Source: Alcanivorax sp. REN37
GTDB taxonomy: Bacteria; Pseudomonadota; Gammaproteobacteria; Pseudomonadales; Alcanivoracaceae
Reading direction: 5' to 3'
Length of the DNA stretch: 64,000 bases
NCBI RefSeq assembly: GCF_041102775.1
Contig: NZ_JBGCUO010000001.1
Location: forward strand, 744,001-808,000
Shown: in pieces, positions 9,179 to 18,126 of the stretch
Layout: each line of letters begins with the position of its first letter
Numbering within the stretch: position 1 is the stretch's first letter
The notes under the pieces: model-generated
Seen by the model: the letters and a program-made list of their open reading frames with translations, nothing else
Told to the model about the DNA's origin: nothing
Databases searched by the model: none
Made by a program: the position numbers and the translations under genes

Positions 9179-9937
9179 TCACGCTTGTTCGTCGGCGCGG
9201 GCGTCGTCGTTCTTGATGACCTTGTGCTGGTCCTCGGTGCTGCCCTGTTTCCAGTAGCTGGAAATGTACAGCGCACGGCGGTCCACATTGCGCTGTTCGC
9301 GGAAGAACTTGCGCAGCGCGCGCATGCCGCTGAACTCACAGGCCGCCCAGATCGACGGCCGGCCGTCACGCCAGGGCAGTGTGGCCAGATGATCAGCCAG
9401 CAGTTGTGGCTGTTCGCCCGGATGTGGATTCACCAGCCAATGCAGGGTGACGCCGGGCGGATGTTGCAGCGGCTGCACATCGTCGGCATGCAGGATCTCG
9501 ATCACCGCGTCGCCGACCGCATCAGCCGGCATCTGCTCCAGATTCACGCTCAGCGCCGGCAGGGCAGTCATGTCGCCCGCCAACAGGAACCAGTCAGCGC
9601 TGGGATCGACCAGCTTCTTCGGCCCGGGGCCGCCGATCAGGATTTCATCACCGGGTTTGGCGTTGAGCGCCCATTGCGCCGCCGGTCCGCCATCTTCGTG
9701 CAACACGAAGTCGACATCGAAAGCGTCGTCACGTTGGAAGCGCACGGTGTAGGTGCGCATCAACGCCGGCGAGCTGTCGGTTTCTGGGAACATCAATTTG
9801 ATGTAGGCGCTTTCTTGATCGCGCGGGAAGCGGTCGGGGCCGGCATCGCCGAGGGTGACGCGCAGCATGTTCGGAGTAATGGTTTCAGAGCCCAGTACGC
9901 GCAGGGTGCGCGGTGTGGGGCGGCGGGGCGTCGTCAT
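9179..9937 (-). CDS. Siderophore-interacting protein (ferric-siderophore reductase)
   Basis: A 252-residue flavin reductase of the SIP/ViuB family, which reduces Fe(III) in imported siderophores to release iron in the cytosol. Seen are the FAD-binding RTYTVR motif around residue 60, the NAD(P)-binding C-terminal domain, and the diagnostic C-terminal SSYWKQG. Its ATG overlaps the stop of the upstream MarR gene (ATGA), so the two form an operon. A Fur-like box near the operon promoter fits iron control. Confidence 0.9.
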   Translation of the reverse strand: MTTPRRPTPRTLRVLGSETITPNMLRVTLGDAGPDRFPRDQESAYIKLMFPETDSSPALMRTYTVRFQRDDAFDVDFVLHEDGGPAAQWALNAKPGDEILIGGPGPKKLVDPSADWFLLAGDMTALPALSVNLEQMPADAVGDAVIEILHADDVQPLQHPPGVTLHWLVNPHPGEQPQLLADHLATLPWRDGRPSIWAACEFSGMRALRKFFREQRNVDRRALYISSYWKQGSTEDQHKVIKNDDARADEQA

Positions 9938-10374
9938 TGGGAACCTCTTTGGTCCAGATTGGCGGTCATGGTGTCCGCCATGCGGATGAAGTGCGCCACG
10001 TCCTCGTCACTGAGGCCGGCGCTCATGCGGGCCATGGTCTGCTGCTCCAGCTGTTGCAGGCGTTTGAGCAGTGCCAGACCCTCGGCAGTGATGGTCAACA
10101 GCTGGCGGCGTCCGTCGTCGGGGTGCGGGTGACGTCCCACCAGCCCGGCGCTGCCAAGTTCGTTCAGCAAACGGGTGATCTGTGCTTTGTCACGATCCAA
10201 TGCCTGCGCCAAGGCGTGGGGCGTGGCCTCCGGCATCAGCAAACTGACCACCTTCACCGCCCGCACTTGCCCCATCGGCAAGGCGATGTCGGCACCTGCC
10301 ATGGCGTGACGCAAGTGGCGAAAATAAGCGCGGGTGAGTCGGTGAAGGGGATCGACCAGGTAACGGGTGTACAC
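9934..10374 (-). CDS. MarR family transcriptional regulator
   Basis: A 146-residue winged-helix regulator. The helix-turn-helix spans roughly residues 50-75 (TPHALAQALDRDKAQITRLL), followed by the wing GRHPHPDDGRRQLLTIT with the DxRR motif typical of MarR proteins. The start is GTG at 10374 with a GAGG ribosome site eight bases upstream. It is the first gene of a two-gene operon with the siderophore-interacting protein. A near-perfect 13-bp inverted repeat lies in its promoter, suggesting autoregulation. Confidence 0.9.
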   Translation of the reverse strand: MYTRYLVDPLHRLTRAYFRHLRHAMAGADIALPMGQVRAVKVVSLLMPEATPHALAQALDRDKAQITRLLNELGSAGLVGRHPHPDDGRRQLLTITAEGLALLKRLQQLEQQTMARMSAGLSDEDVAHFIRMADTMTANLDQRGSQ

Positions 10375-10392
10375 AGCAGTGCCTCGAAATGG

Positions 10393-10432
10393 TTGACGTT
10401 ATCAACTTATAGATCGATCTTGATAAAGTCAA
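10393..10432 (-). promoter_or_regulatory. MarR promoter with 13-bp inverted repeat
   Basis: TTGACGTTATCAA (10393-10405) and TTGATAAAGTCAA (10420-10432) are inverted copies with one mismatch and a 14-bp spacer. On the minus strand the outer arm supplies a -35-like TTGACT, followed after 15 bases by a -10-like TATAAG. The arms would therefore cover the promoter of the MarR/siderophore reductase operon. Each arm is itself partly symmetric around TTGAT/ATCAA, a common feature of MarR sites. Confidence 0.6.
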
Positions 10433-10446
10433 TCATTCTCATTTGC
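10431..10446. promoter_or_regulatory. Fur-box-like sequence
   Basis: AATCATTCTCATTTGC resembles common Fur boxes; read on the other strand it includes TGAGAATGATT, close to half of the TGATAAT-N-ATTATCA consensus. It abuts the -35 element of the MarR/siderophore reductase operon. The iron-related neighbour supports the call, but the match is partial. Confidence 0.45.
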
Positions 10447-10552
10447 GGTGTTGTACCAATGGCTGAGTACGAGGTGCCGGAACCGGGGAACTATCACTTG
10501 GTGTTGGTGCGCAACGGCGACGGCGAGTAGCGGGCGGCTAGAGCGGAGAGGC

Positions 10553-10577
10553 GCGCAGCCCCAGATCGGGGCTGCGC
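10553..10577 (-). terminator. Hairpin downstream of the lipoprotein gene
   Basis: GCGCAGCCCC-AGATC-GGGGCTGCGC forms a 10-bp GC-rich stem directly after the stop of the lipoprotein gene at 10586. There is no T-run, so termination strength is uncertain; it may instead protect the mRNA 3' end. Confidence 0.4.
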
Positions 10578-10585
10578 AGCTGGAA

Positions 10586-11932
10586 TCACTGCAATGGACG
10601 TTGCAGCTGGTCGAACACGTCGCAGCCAAAGGCTTCAAATTCATCGACGGTGAAGTAGGCGGTATCCGGCAAGTATTCGCCCATGACCTGGGCCTCATCA
10701 CCGGGCGTGCTGGTGTGCTGTACTGCTTGGGTGAAACCGGGTGCCGGCAGCATGTTACGCAGAATCAGGAAACCGTCGGTCTCGTTGTTGGTGCCCCCTT
10801 CAAACAGGCCGCGCCCATCGCCCGCTTCCGGCCAGGGCAGGAAATTCACCTTGCAAGCGTCCGTAGCGTTACTGGGGCGATCCTGCTCCAGTCCGGTGAC
10901 GATCAAGTACTCGTCGTTGTCGCCCACCAGTAATTGCTCGTCATACAAGCAGGCATTCACCCGCTGGGAGAAGTACTCGTTCTGGCACAGCGACCAGTAG
11001 CGCAGCTCGCTGCCGTTGTCGTCGAAGTGGCTGGCGCCACGGGTCTGGGGCGTTTTCGGCAACTTCCCGCGCAGCACCACCAGCGGTTTGATGGCGCGGT
11101 CCACATAGGAATAAACGTATTGGTTGTCGAGTACCGCGTAGAAACGCACCTCCCGCTGCGCCGGTTGTTGCTCGTGCTCGGCGCATTTGTTCAGGAAGCT
11201 GCAGTCGATATTTACCGTCGAGCTGTAGGCCGCGCGGAACAGTGGCGGATCCATAGCCGGGTTGTTCGCCGCGCGCATGGCGTCATAGGCAGGCGCCGGT
11301 ATCATCGGGATTTTCAGCACTTCGCGGCTGGCTGACAGCTCGGTACAGGCCGCTTCGCCTTCCAGTGTACGGCCGTCGGCCAGCGTTAGTACCGGTGCTG
11401 GTAGCGGCTGGCCGCCTTGGCGATCCAGCCCCGGATCGGCCACATAAACCCGGTACAACACGATGCTTTCGGCTCGCACCAGCTCCACCGTGTTGCTGGC
11501 GCCGTTGGCGTTCTCGGCCAGCGTTACCTGGTAACTACGCTGCGCTTCCGAGCGGGGGTGGCCCGTGCGGAATGGGTTGATGTGGCCTGGCAGCGGTTCA
11601 ATGTCGCGATCCGACAACGTTGAGTAGGGCCGGTCTTCGTCATAGCTGGTCAGCGACATGTAGCGCCCCTGCGGGAAATTGCCATGCAGTTCCAGCGACG
11701 CGCCGGGTGGCAGCTCGAAGCGTGCACTCCAATAGGTGGCGCCGGTGTCGGGATACGCAATGTTGGTCTCCGGAACCTCGCGCACATAGGGGCCGCCCCA
11801 AAAGCAGCTTTGCGCAACTCGAACCGGATTGGATGACGATGAGGAGCTGCCGCCACAACCGGTCAATAGCGCTGCCAGCAGCAGCGCCGAACCGGCAGCA
11901 AGGTGGGACGGTGTAAGGCAAGTCGTTGTCAT
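10586..11932 (-). CDS. Lipoprotein of unknown function
   Basis: A 448-residue exported lipoprotein. The N terminus has a hydrophobic stretch (ALLLAALLTGC) with a lipobox cysteine near residue 26, followed by a serine-rich linker. The mature part contains RFELPPGASLELHGNFPQGR and RYMSLTSYDEDRPYSTL, which look like beta-rich surface repeats, and several cysteines that could form disulfides. I do not recognise a named family with confidence; a distant DUF1254/DUF1214-like fold is possible. Start ATG has AAGGA upstream. It stands alone, with a hairpin behind it. Confidence 0.75.
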   Translation of the reverse strand: MTTTCLTPSHLAAGSALLLAALLTGCGGSSSSSSNPVRVAQSCFWGGPYVREVPETNIAYPDTGATYWSARFELPPGASLELHGNFPQGRYMSLTSYDEDRPYSTLSDRDIEPLPGHINPFRTGHPRSEAQRSYQVTLAENANGASNTVELVRAESIVLYRVYVADPGLDRQGGQPLPAPVLTLADGRTLEGEAACTELSASREVLKIPMIPAPAYDAMRAANNPAMDPPLFRAAYSSTVNIDCSFLNKCAEHEQQPAQREVRFYAVLDNQYVYSYVDRAIKPLVVLRGKLPKTPQTRGASHFDDNGSELRYWSLCQNEYFSQRVNACLYDEQLLVGDNDEYLIVTGLEQDRPSNATDACKVNFLPWPEAGDGRGLFEGGTNNETDGFLILRNMLPAPGFTQAVQHTSTPGDEAQVMGEYLPDTAYFTVDEFEAFGCDVFDQLQRPLQ

Positions 11933-12109
11933 TGTTATGGTCCTTGCAGGTCAAGGCGAAAATGCCGGCATACAGCATCGACACTTGGCGCGGCGAGCAC
12001 TATGGGGTGGCCGACACTGATGTACGGTTTTGGGTCAGCCGCTGGCGCGCACTGCGGTCGCAAGGCAAACCGCCTATGCTGTGCGCCCTGTTACCTGCCG
12101 GACTTGATC

Positions 12110-12319
12110 GTGACTGTTCCCCGTTCCGCTGTGCCGTCCCCGATCCAGCAGTGCCCCGTCTGTGGCGCTGACAACCAGTGTGCACCGGCCGCCTGTGGCC
12201 GCTTCGAGGTGGATTGCTGGTGCCGCCACCAGCCGGTGTCCGCGTCAGTGCGCGCGACCCTTCCGGCCGCGCAACGTGGTACCGCGTGTCTATGTCCAGC
12301 TTGCGCGAAGGTGCCATGA
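12110..12319 (+). CDS. Cysteine-rich CWC family small protein
   Basis: A roughly 69-residue protein. It shows the CPVCGADNQC pair, the diagnostic CWC tripeptide in DCWC, and the closing CLCPACA, giving eight cysteines likely to bind zinc. The frame is open upstream to an ATG at 12020, but the conserved part begins just after the GTG at 12110 (product starting MTVPRSAVPSP), so I prefer that start; the ribosome site is poor and the start is uncertain. Function of the family is not known. It lies alone between the divergent lipoprotein gene and the FadL-like gene. Confidence 0.65.
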   Translation: MTVPRSAVPSPIQQCPVCGADNQCAPAACGRFEVDCWCRHQPVSASVRATLPAAQRGTACLCPACAKVP

Positions 12320-12661
12320 TGGCACCCTGGTGAGAGCGTAAAAAATAGTCTTATTATTTTTATTTTTTGACGCCTTATCAGCACCATGGTGTGTCGAGTT
12401 TTTGCATTGATAAATGAAATAAGGCGGTTTTTGTAAAGTTTATTCTAATCGCCTGACACCTCCGTTTCGTTTGAATCCGAGTCAAATACTTCGGTTATTC
12501 CTCGCCACTTTCACGCTTTTTTTTGTACCCCTACTCTTGCTGTGCGCTGCGTCACGGGACACCTGTGACTGGTGCGGTCGACGGTCCTGACTAGCCGTCT
12601 TCCGACTCCGGTAATGGATACCGTGAAGGCATAAAAACAAGATCATCAGGGAGTAAAAACG
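12320..12661. other. AT-rich intergenic region upstream of the FadL-like gene
   Basis: No gene is seen in these 342 bases. The first 60 bases hold long A and T runs, unlike the surrounding GC-rich DNA, and could end the CWC transcript and provide UP-element-like or bent DNA. The rest has several weak promoter-like hexamers (for example TTGATA near 12407) but none I can assign. A GGGAG ribosome site at 12649-12653 belongs to the next gene. Confidence 0.4.
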
Positions 12662-13954
12662 GTGCCAATGAAACGCATTCTTTGTGCGGCTGTGGGTGTG
12701 TGTGGGATGGCGAGTGCGCCGGTTTGGGCCTCGATGGGCAATGCGCCGAGCAGTTACGGCATCCTGCCGGGCGATGTCGCCTCCGCCCAGTCGCTGTCGC
12801 TGTTTTCCTCGCAGATTTCTGCGGTCTATTACAACCCCGCTAACTTGGTCAAAGACCGGCGCGGCAGCCTTACGCTCGGCATGCTGCATGCCGACCATGA
12901 CCTCAAGGCCGATGGCCGCCGTATTGAGGACCGTCCCAGCCAGCAGCTGATGCTGGGTCTCAAAACCGATCTGTCGCGACTGACCAGCAGTGATCATCCA
13001 ATCTACTTCGGTCTGATGGCCGGGGTGGAAAAGTACGGCCGCGAAATGCTGTCGTTCTCATCGAACACGCAGAGCGGCCCGCAGTACCTCACCTATGGGC
13101 GTCAGCCGCTGTTTCTCACCGCCGGTATCGGCACTCAGTTGTGGCGCGGCATCGACGCCGGCATCGCCGCGCGGGTGACACTGCATGCGGAGGCCAAGCT
13201 CTACGCCGGCACCAGCCTCGGCGGTGACACCTCCGGTGAGCAGCTGGAGGTATCCGCCAAGCCGGTAGTACGGCCCATCGTCGGCTTCAACCTGCGTTGG
13301 GGCGAAACCTTCTGTGACCAGGCGGAATGCTGGCTCGATAATCTGGAAACCGCGCTGTCCTACCGTGCCTCTTCCAACACCCGCACCAAGGTGCGTGCGG
13401 ACATTACCGTACCGGGGGTCATTCAATCGCCGGGTCTGCAAATGGCGATTCGCGCCTACGACGCTATGCAGCCGGACATCACCACACTCGGTTTCAAATA
13501 CGATTTCGGTGGTATGCGGCTTGGGCTCACCGGTGAATACCAAGCCTGGGGCAAGCAGCAGCGCGACCTGCGACACGACACCATCAAAGACCAAGGCCAG
13601 ATCAATTTCCGCGACATCATCATTCCGCGCGTCGGCATGGAAGTGGACCTCTCCGACAGCCTGATGCTCACCGTCGGTGTTGCCCGCGAGCGCAGCCCGC
13701 TGGCCAGCACTCGCACCCTCGACGTGAACTACATCGATGCCAACAAGACGGTGTTCGGGCTCGGCCTGAGTGCGCAGATTCCGCGCGTGCCGTTGCTGGC
13801 GTGGCCAGTGCAGCTCGACCTCGGTTACCAGTACCAGCACTTGGACAAGCGTGACTTCCAGCTGTCCAGCAGCGCCACACCAGGCAGCTACGCCACTGTC
13901 ACGACGCGCGGCGATGTGAACGTGTTCGTCGGCTCCGTCAGCGTCAACTTCTGA
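12662..13954 (+). CDS. FadL-like outer membrane channel
   Basis: A 430-residue outer-membrane beta-barrel of the OmpP1/FadL type, which moves fatty acids or other hydrophobic compounds across the outer membrane. A signal peptide ends near ASAPVWA. The mature start, SMGNAPSSYGILPGDVASA, and the AVYYNPANL motif near residue 55 are typical of the family. The rest alternates short amphipathic strands and ends in aromatic VSVNF, the usual barrel-insertion signal. The GTG at 12662 is spaced eight bases from GGGAG; an ATG two codons later is the alternative. The large lipoprotein gene follows after 20 bases, so both are probably co-transcribed. Confidence 0.8.
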   Translation: MPMKRILCAAVGVCGMASAPVWASMGNAPSSYGILPGDVASAQSLSLFSSQISAVYYNPANLVKDRRGSLTLGMLHADHDLKADGRRIEDRPSQQLMLGLKTDLSRLTSSDHPIYFGLMAGVEKYGREMLSFSSNTQSGPQYLTYGRQPLFLTAGIGTQLWRGIDAGIAARVTLHAEAKLYAGTSLGGDTSGEQLEVSAKPVVRPIVGFNLRWGETFCDQAECWLDNLETALSYRASSNTRTKVRADITVPGVIQSPGLQMAIRAYDAMQPDITTLGFKYDFGGMRLGLTGEYQAWGKQQRDLRHDTIKDQGQINFRDIIIPRVGMEVDLSDSLMLTVGVARERSPLASTRTLDVNYIDANKTVFGLGLSAQIPRVPLLAWPVQLDLGYQYQHLDKRDFQLSSSATPGSYATVTTRGDVNVFVGSVSVNF

Positions 13955-13974
13955 GCCGGGAGAGGAGAACAATA

Positions 13975-16900
13975 ATGAAAAAGTGGATGCTGCTGGCACT
14001 CACTGCCAGCCTGGCCGCCTGCGGTGGCAGCAAAGATGACGTCAACGCTGATTACGACAACCAGATAGAGCGGCGCAACCAAAACTTGGTGTTCGCCTAT
14101 CCCGCCGCGGGCCAGCACAACGTGCCGGTGACGGCGCCGCTGATGCTGAGTTTTTCCAGCGCCGTGAAACAACCGCATGCGCTGTCACTGCAATTGGTGG
14201 CGGCCGGTCAGCCACCGGTGGCGTTGCACGTAGAGACAGTGGACCAAGGTCGCGGCTTGATGCTGACCCCGGCTGCGCCGCTGCAGCCGCTGACGGCGTA
14301 CCAGCTGGCGTTGCCGGCCATTGATCTGGAAAAAGGCACGGCACCGGCCCGCACTCTCGACTTCAATACCGCACCGCGCTGGGATGCTGCGCTCACCGGT
14401 CAGCAGGGTGACCGCTTTACGGTGGTTAACCAGTGGCCGGCGTTGGATCAGGCGGTGCCGGACTTTGCCAGCTTGCGCTTGCAGCTGAGCCAGCCATTGG
14501 ACCCAGCCAGCGTGCGCTATGGCAATCAGCAAGACAGCACCGTCGCCTTGCTTGATGCCAACGATCAGTTGGTGGCCGCCGATGTACTGGCGGTGGGACC
14601 CTACTTAACCGTGGACCCACGGGCGGACCTGCCTGCCGGCAGCTACCAGTTACTGTTGGGCGGCGGACTGCTCAGCACCGCCGGTCACAGTCTGCCGGGC
14701 AGTGCCGGCAGCGCCGAGACCCGCTATCGCTTCACCGTGGTCGACACCCGGCCGCCGGTAACGGAGAGCAATCGGCAGCGCGAGCGCGCCATGATGCGTC
14801 AGAGCTTGGTCAGCGGCGGCACCAGTGCCTTGACTGGCGCCGCGGTAAATCAGGTGCCGTTGTCCTCGGTACTGCTCGGCGCAGAGGCCGAGGTGGCATT
14901 GGATGGCGACCTGATAGTGGAGCTGGCTCATGCGCCAGCGTTTCCCGCCGCAACACCGTTGCGGCTGCCACGCGGTACCGTGCTGAACGCCAGCAATCTG
15001 GATGTGCAGTTGGGCGGTGAAGTGGCTGCCGGACTGTCCTCCGGCCGCGTGACGCTGGAATTGCTCAGTGATGCCACGGGCGTGCTGCTGGACAACCCCT
15101 ATAGCCGCGCCGCTGATGCGCCGAAGTTGGTGCGCGCCATGATGGACGTGGCGATCAGCGCGGAAGACCCCCGCGCCAACGGTGCCGTCACGCAAACCCT
15201 AATGCACGTCGCTCTGGTGGGCACCGCCCGCGCCCGTGGCGACGACTTGGTGCTGGACGTGATCGCGGTGGCAGAGCCCCAACTGTTGTCTAGTGAATAC
15301 GCCCGCACCCTGATCAGCCTGCATCTGGAAGGTAAACCCACCAGCGGCGTGCGTCCGCCGGTGGACGACCGGGTGCTTGAGCAAGTGCACGCCGGCGCCG
15401 AAGCCGATCCCGCCCGCGTGAACCCTCATGCGCCGCTGACGCTGATGTTCAACAAGGCGATCGCCCTGCAAGACGCTGAGCAATTGTCTCTGACGCATAA
15501 CGGCGTGCCGGTGCCGTTCAGCGCCGCGGTGCGCGGCAGCGCCTTGTACCTGCAGCCGCAGCAGCCGCTGAGTTACGCCCAGCAGCAAGGCGATCAGGTG
15601 CAACCGTCGTTGTACGAACTGAGTTTGGGCACTGGCATCGTCGGCTTGAACGGCGCCGCCGTGGCCGGCAACAGCGGTATGCGCTTGGAGATGCCGGTGC
15701 AGGTGAACGAGGGGCACGAGTACGGATGGAGAATCGAAGATTCCTCGTCCGGTGAGATGCCGCAGTTCATCGACCTTGGTGTTCAGCCTGTGCCACAGCG
15801 CGCGCCAATGTTGTTGGTGACCTATCCCGGTCAGCCGTGCGCCTTGGATCCTGCTTCGCTGGATCTCGCCAACAGCACGGTGGGCTACTGCGCCGGTAGT
15901 TTGCGCGAGCCCTACCGCCGCAAGAAAGTCAGTGATTTGGGGCTCACCGTTGTAGCAGAGCTGTCGAAGCTGCCGGAACCGGATCTGCCGTTGAGCACAC
16001 TGCCGGCCAACCGACCACTGATCACTATTTTTTCCAAGCCCATCGCAGCGTCCTCGGTGCAGTTAGGCGGCAGCTACCAAGTCGAACAAATTGATGAAAG
16101 TGGTCGTTCGCTCGGAGCGGTAGCGGGACGAGTGGAGGTGAATGGGGCGGAGCTGCGGTTCTGGCCGCAGCAGCCCTGGAAAGAGGGCGCACTCTATCGC
16201 TACCGCTTGGCGTCCAACGGAGACCGCCACAGCGCGTCGGCGCAGTGTGATGGTCAGGGCGCCATTTGTGATGTTAGCGGGTTACCGATTCAGACCCAGC
16301 TGCATGCCTTGGAACGGACGCAAGCCCCCATCGAATCCGATAACGAGATCGTCGGATACGACGACATGATCGTGCAATCGGTCAATTTGGCCACCGGAGG
16401 CGGTCCGGACTTGGTGCAGTATTTCCGCGCTGAAGCCAGCAGCACACGGGTTCTGCAAGTGCTTAACGGACCCAGCGTCGATACCAACGGCAACCTGCGC
16501 CATGAGCGCAATGCGCCCTCCCTGATCCCTGCCGAAATGGACCAGATGCGTATTTCCTATATGGAGTACAGCGTTGAGGAAGACGGCGTGGACAGTTCTC
16601 AGCGCGACCCGATGGCGTGTGCGGGTGCTGGCCCCTGTCTTGATCCTGGCGGGATCGCACCGATCCGCAACAGCGCGAAAATCCTGAGCACTACCCTGTA
16701 TGAGCCAGGCGACAACATGTCCATGCCGGGGCTGAACATCGGTTGCGGCTACCTCAATGGCCAGATCCGCGATGACCAGCAGAACGTGATCGCCGGCTAC
16801 GACCGCGCTGAGTGCCCGGAAAACTTGTTCATGCATTTGACCGCGTCCTTGGTGGCGGAAGTGGGCGACTACGACGCGGCGTTGGGCGGTCTGGAAGTAG

Positions 16901-17454
16901 TGGTGCATCCCGCGCAAATCTTCGGAACCTCGCTTCCTATCTACGCCGCCTTCCCGCCACTGGGAGGCGAGAAAGGGGTGCTGGGTATGGACTCCGGTCC
17001 GCAGGTAATGCGGTTGCGCCCTGCGATCGATGACCTCTCTTGCGTCGACGATATTGCGTCTGGAAAGCAGTGCAGCCGCAGTCAACCGATCCGGGGTGTC
17101 ATCCGAGAACAAGATGGTCAGGCGGTGCTTGATCTGACCGTGGACCTCTATGCGGATGCCATGGAGCTTCAGACGCACATCACGGCTATTGCCACCGCGA
17201 TGGGGGTCGAAGGTTTCGGCGATGTGCTGCACGACTTGGTGCAAGTGCCGTTGCAGTTGCAGCTGACGGGGCCGGTGTCTTTCAACGCGGATGGCACCAT
17301 GAAAGTGGCGCAGCAATCGGTTAACGCGCTGGAGCTGCCGCTGAACCTGGTGCTCAACACCTTTGGTACGTATTTCCTGATGGCCGACTACGGCCTGCTG
17401 ATTCCGTCCGGTGGCGCGAAGCTGGAACTGCACACGCAACTGCCACGGCCTTGA
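13975..17454 (+). CDS. Very large lipoprotein with Ig-like (SbsA/Big_5-type) repeats
   Basis: A 1159-residue lipoprotein; signal MKKWMLLALTASLAAC has its lipobox cysteine at residue 16. At about residues 35-130, 155-250 and 470-570 are segments of the form YPAAGQHNVPVTAPLMLSFS followed by LTAYQLAL, resembling bacterial Ig-like domains (Big_5). The C-terminal third lacks that pattern and has paired cysteines. It follows the FadL-like gene by 20 bases. An outer-membrane FadL protein paired with a lipoprotein recalls the AupA/AupB alkane-uptake pair of Marinobacter, but homology to AupB is not established here. Function remains inferred from context. Confidence 0.7.
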   Translation: MKKWMLLALTASLAACGGSKDDVNADYDNQIERRNQNLVFAYPAAGQHNVPVTAPLMLSFSSAVKQPHALSLQLVAAGQPPVALHVETVDQGRGLMLTPAAPLQPLTAYQLALPAIDLEKGTAPARTLDFNTAPRWDAALTGQQGDRFTVVNQWPALDQAVPDFASLRLQLSQPLDPASVRYGNQQDSTVALLDANDQLVAADVLAVGPYLTVDPRADLPAGSYQLLLGGGLLSTAGHSLPGSAGSAETRYRFTVVDTRPPVTESNRQRERAMMRQSLVSGGTSALTGAAVNQVPLSSVLLGAEAEVALDGDLIVELAHAPAFPAATPLRLPRGTVLNASNLDVQLGGEVAAGLSSGRVTLELLSDATGVLLDNPYSRAADAPKLVRAMMDVAISAEDPRANGAVTQTLMHVALVGTARARGDDLVLDVIAVAEPQLLSSEYARTLISLHLEGKPTSGVRPPVDDRVLEQVHAGAEADPARVNPHAPLTLMFNKAIALQDAEQLSLTHNGVPVPFSAAVRGSALYLQPQQPLSYAQQQGDQVQPSLYELSLGTGIVGLNGAAVAGNSGMRLEMPVQVNEGHEYGWRIEDSSSGEMPQFIDLGVQPVPQRAPMLLVTYPGQPCALDPASLDLANSTVGYCAGSLREPYRRKKVSDLGLTVVAELSKLPEPDLPLSTLPANRPLITIFSKPIAASSVQLGGSYQVEQIDESGRSLGAVAGRVEVNGAELRFWPQQPWKEGALYRYRLASNGDRHSASAQCDGQGAICDVSGLPIQTQLHALERTQAPIESDNEIVGYDDMIVQSVNLATGGGPDLVQYFRAEASSTRVLQVLNGPSVDTNGNLRHERNAPSLIPAEMDQMRISYMEYSVEEDGVDSSQRDPMACAGAGPCLDPGGIAPIRNSAKILSTTLYEPGDNMSMPGLNIGCGYLNGQIRDDQQNVIAGYDRAECPENLFMHLTASLVAEVGDYDAALGGLEVVVHPAQIFGTSLPIYAAFPPLGGEKGVLGMDSGPQVMRLRPAIDDLSCVDDIASGKQCSRSQPIRGVIREQDGQAVLDLTVDLYADAMELQTHITAIATAMGVEGFGDVLHDLVQVPLQLQLTGPVSFNADGTMKVAQQSVNALELPLNLVLNTFGTYFLMADYGLLIPSGGAKLELHTQLPRP

Positions 17455-17458
17455 CGAG

Positions 17459-17488
17459 AGCGCTCCCGGCGTTCGCGCTGGGAGCGCT
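17459..17488 (+). terminator. Hairpin between large lipoprotein and PraB-like gene
   Basis: AGCGCTCCC and GGGAGCGCT form a 9-bp stem around a 12-base loop, four bases after the lipoprotein stop. Only a weak T-rich tail follows. It may partly terminate the upstream transcript, letting the PraB-like gene be expressed separately. Confidence 0.45.
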
Positions 17489-17592
17489 TGAGTTTGGATC
17501 GGTACTACCGGCATGGATGCCGACCTGTATCAAACCGCCGTTCACACGGCATCAGTTCTCCACATCACAATAACCACATAGGAAACGCTAGG

Positions 17593-18108
17593 ATGAAAAA
17601 AGTAATGATCGCGGTCACGGCGGGTCTGGTCGGCCTGATGGCCATCAACACGGCTCAAGCTCTGACCATCAACGGCGGCAATGGCCCGCACACCTTTACC
17701 GGCACTGCGGACCTGTCCAAAGGCTCGCTGACGCTGCGCAATTGCACCTTGACGCTGACCGGTACTGTCGAAGAGGCGGCGGGTAACATGGTGATCAATG
17801 TGACCAGTGGCAGTGCTTCCGGTGCGGGCTTGTGCAGCAGCGTAAAGCTGAACTTCCCGTGGACGGCTTCGGTGCCGGTGTCGTCGATTCCGACCACTCC
17901 TAACGCCACTGTCAACGGTACTTTCACCAACGTGGATGTCGGTACCCCGCTGGGTAAATGCACCAGCAGCCCGGGTTCCATCGGCGCCGTGTTTGGGCCC
18001 ATCAACGGCTCTACTGGCGGCAGCTACTTCAAGTTCAACAGCAGCTTGGGTACCTGCACCGTCAACGGTCAGGTGGACAACAGCACCGTGTCTGTGACAA
18101 ACCCGTAA
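17593..18108 (+). CDS. PraB-like small secreted protein
   Basis: A 171-residue exported protein. The signal peptide MKKVMIAVTAGLVGLM... ends at AQA about residue 23. The mature part is rich in Gly, Ser, Thr and Asn, with beta-strand repeats (LTLRNCTLTLTGTV) and about five cysteines. It resembles PraB, the Pseudomonas secreted protein reported to promote alkane oxidation, but identity is low-certainty. The chosen ATG fits the signal peptide start; AGGA lies about ten bases upstream. Position behind the FadL-like channel and large lipoprotein suggests a shared role with hydrophobic substrates. A strong terminator follows. Confidence 0.6.
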   Translation: MKKVMIAVTAGLVGLMAINTAQALTINGGNGPHTFTGTADLSKGSLTLRNCTLTLTGTVEEAAGNMVINVTSGSASGAGLCSSVKLNFPWTASVPVSSIPTTPNATVNGTFTNVDVGTPLGKCTSSPGSIGAVFGPINGSTGGSYFKFNSSLGTCTVNGQVDNSTVSVTNP

Positions 18109-18126
18109 CAGTGTTTTAAGAAACAG

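Noticed and set aside
10459-10530. 23-codon plus-strand frame beginning MAEYEVPEPGNYHLV, next to the Fur-like box
   Set aside because: It is very short, lacks a ribosome site and matches nothing known. It could be a remnant of an iron-regulated gene but cannot be supported as a gene.
13975-17454. Naming the large lipoprotein aupB
   Set aside because: Context is suggestive, but I cannot confirm sequence similarity to Marinobacter AupB without a search.
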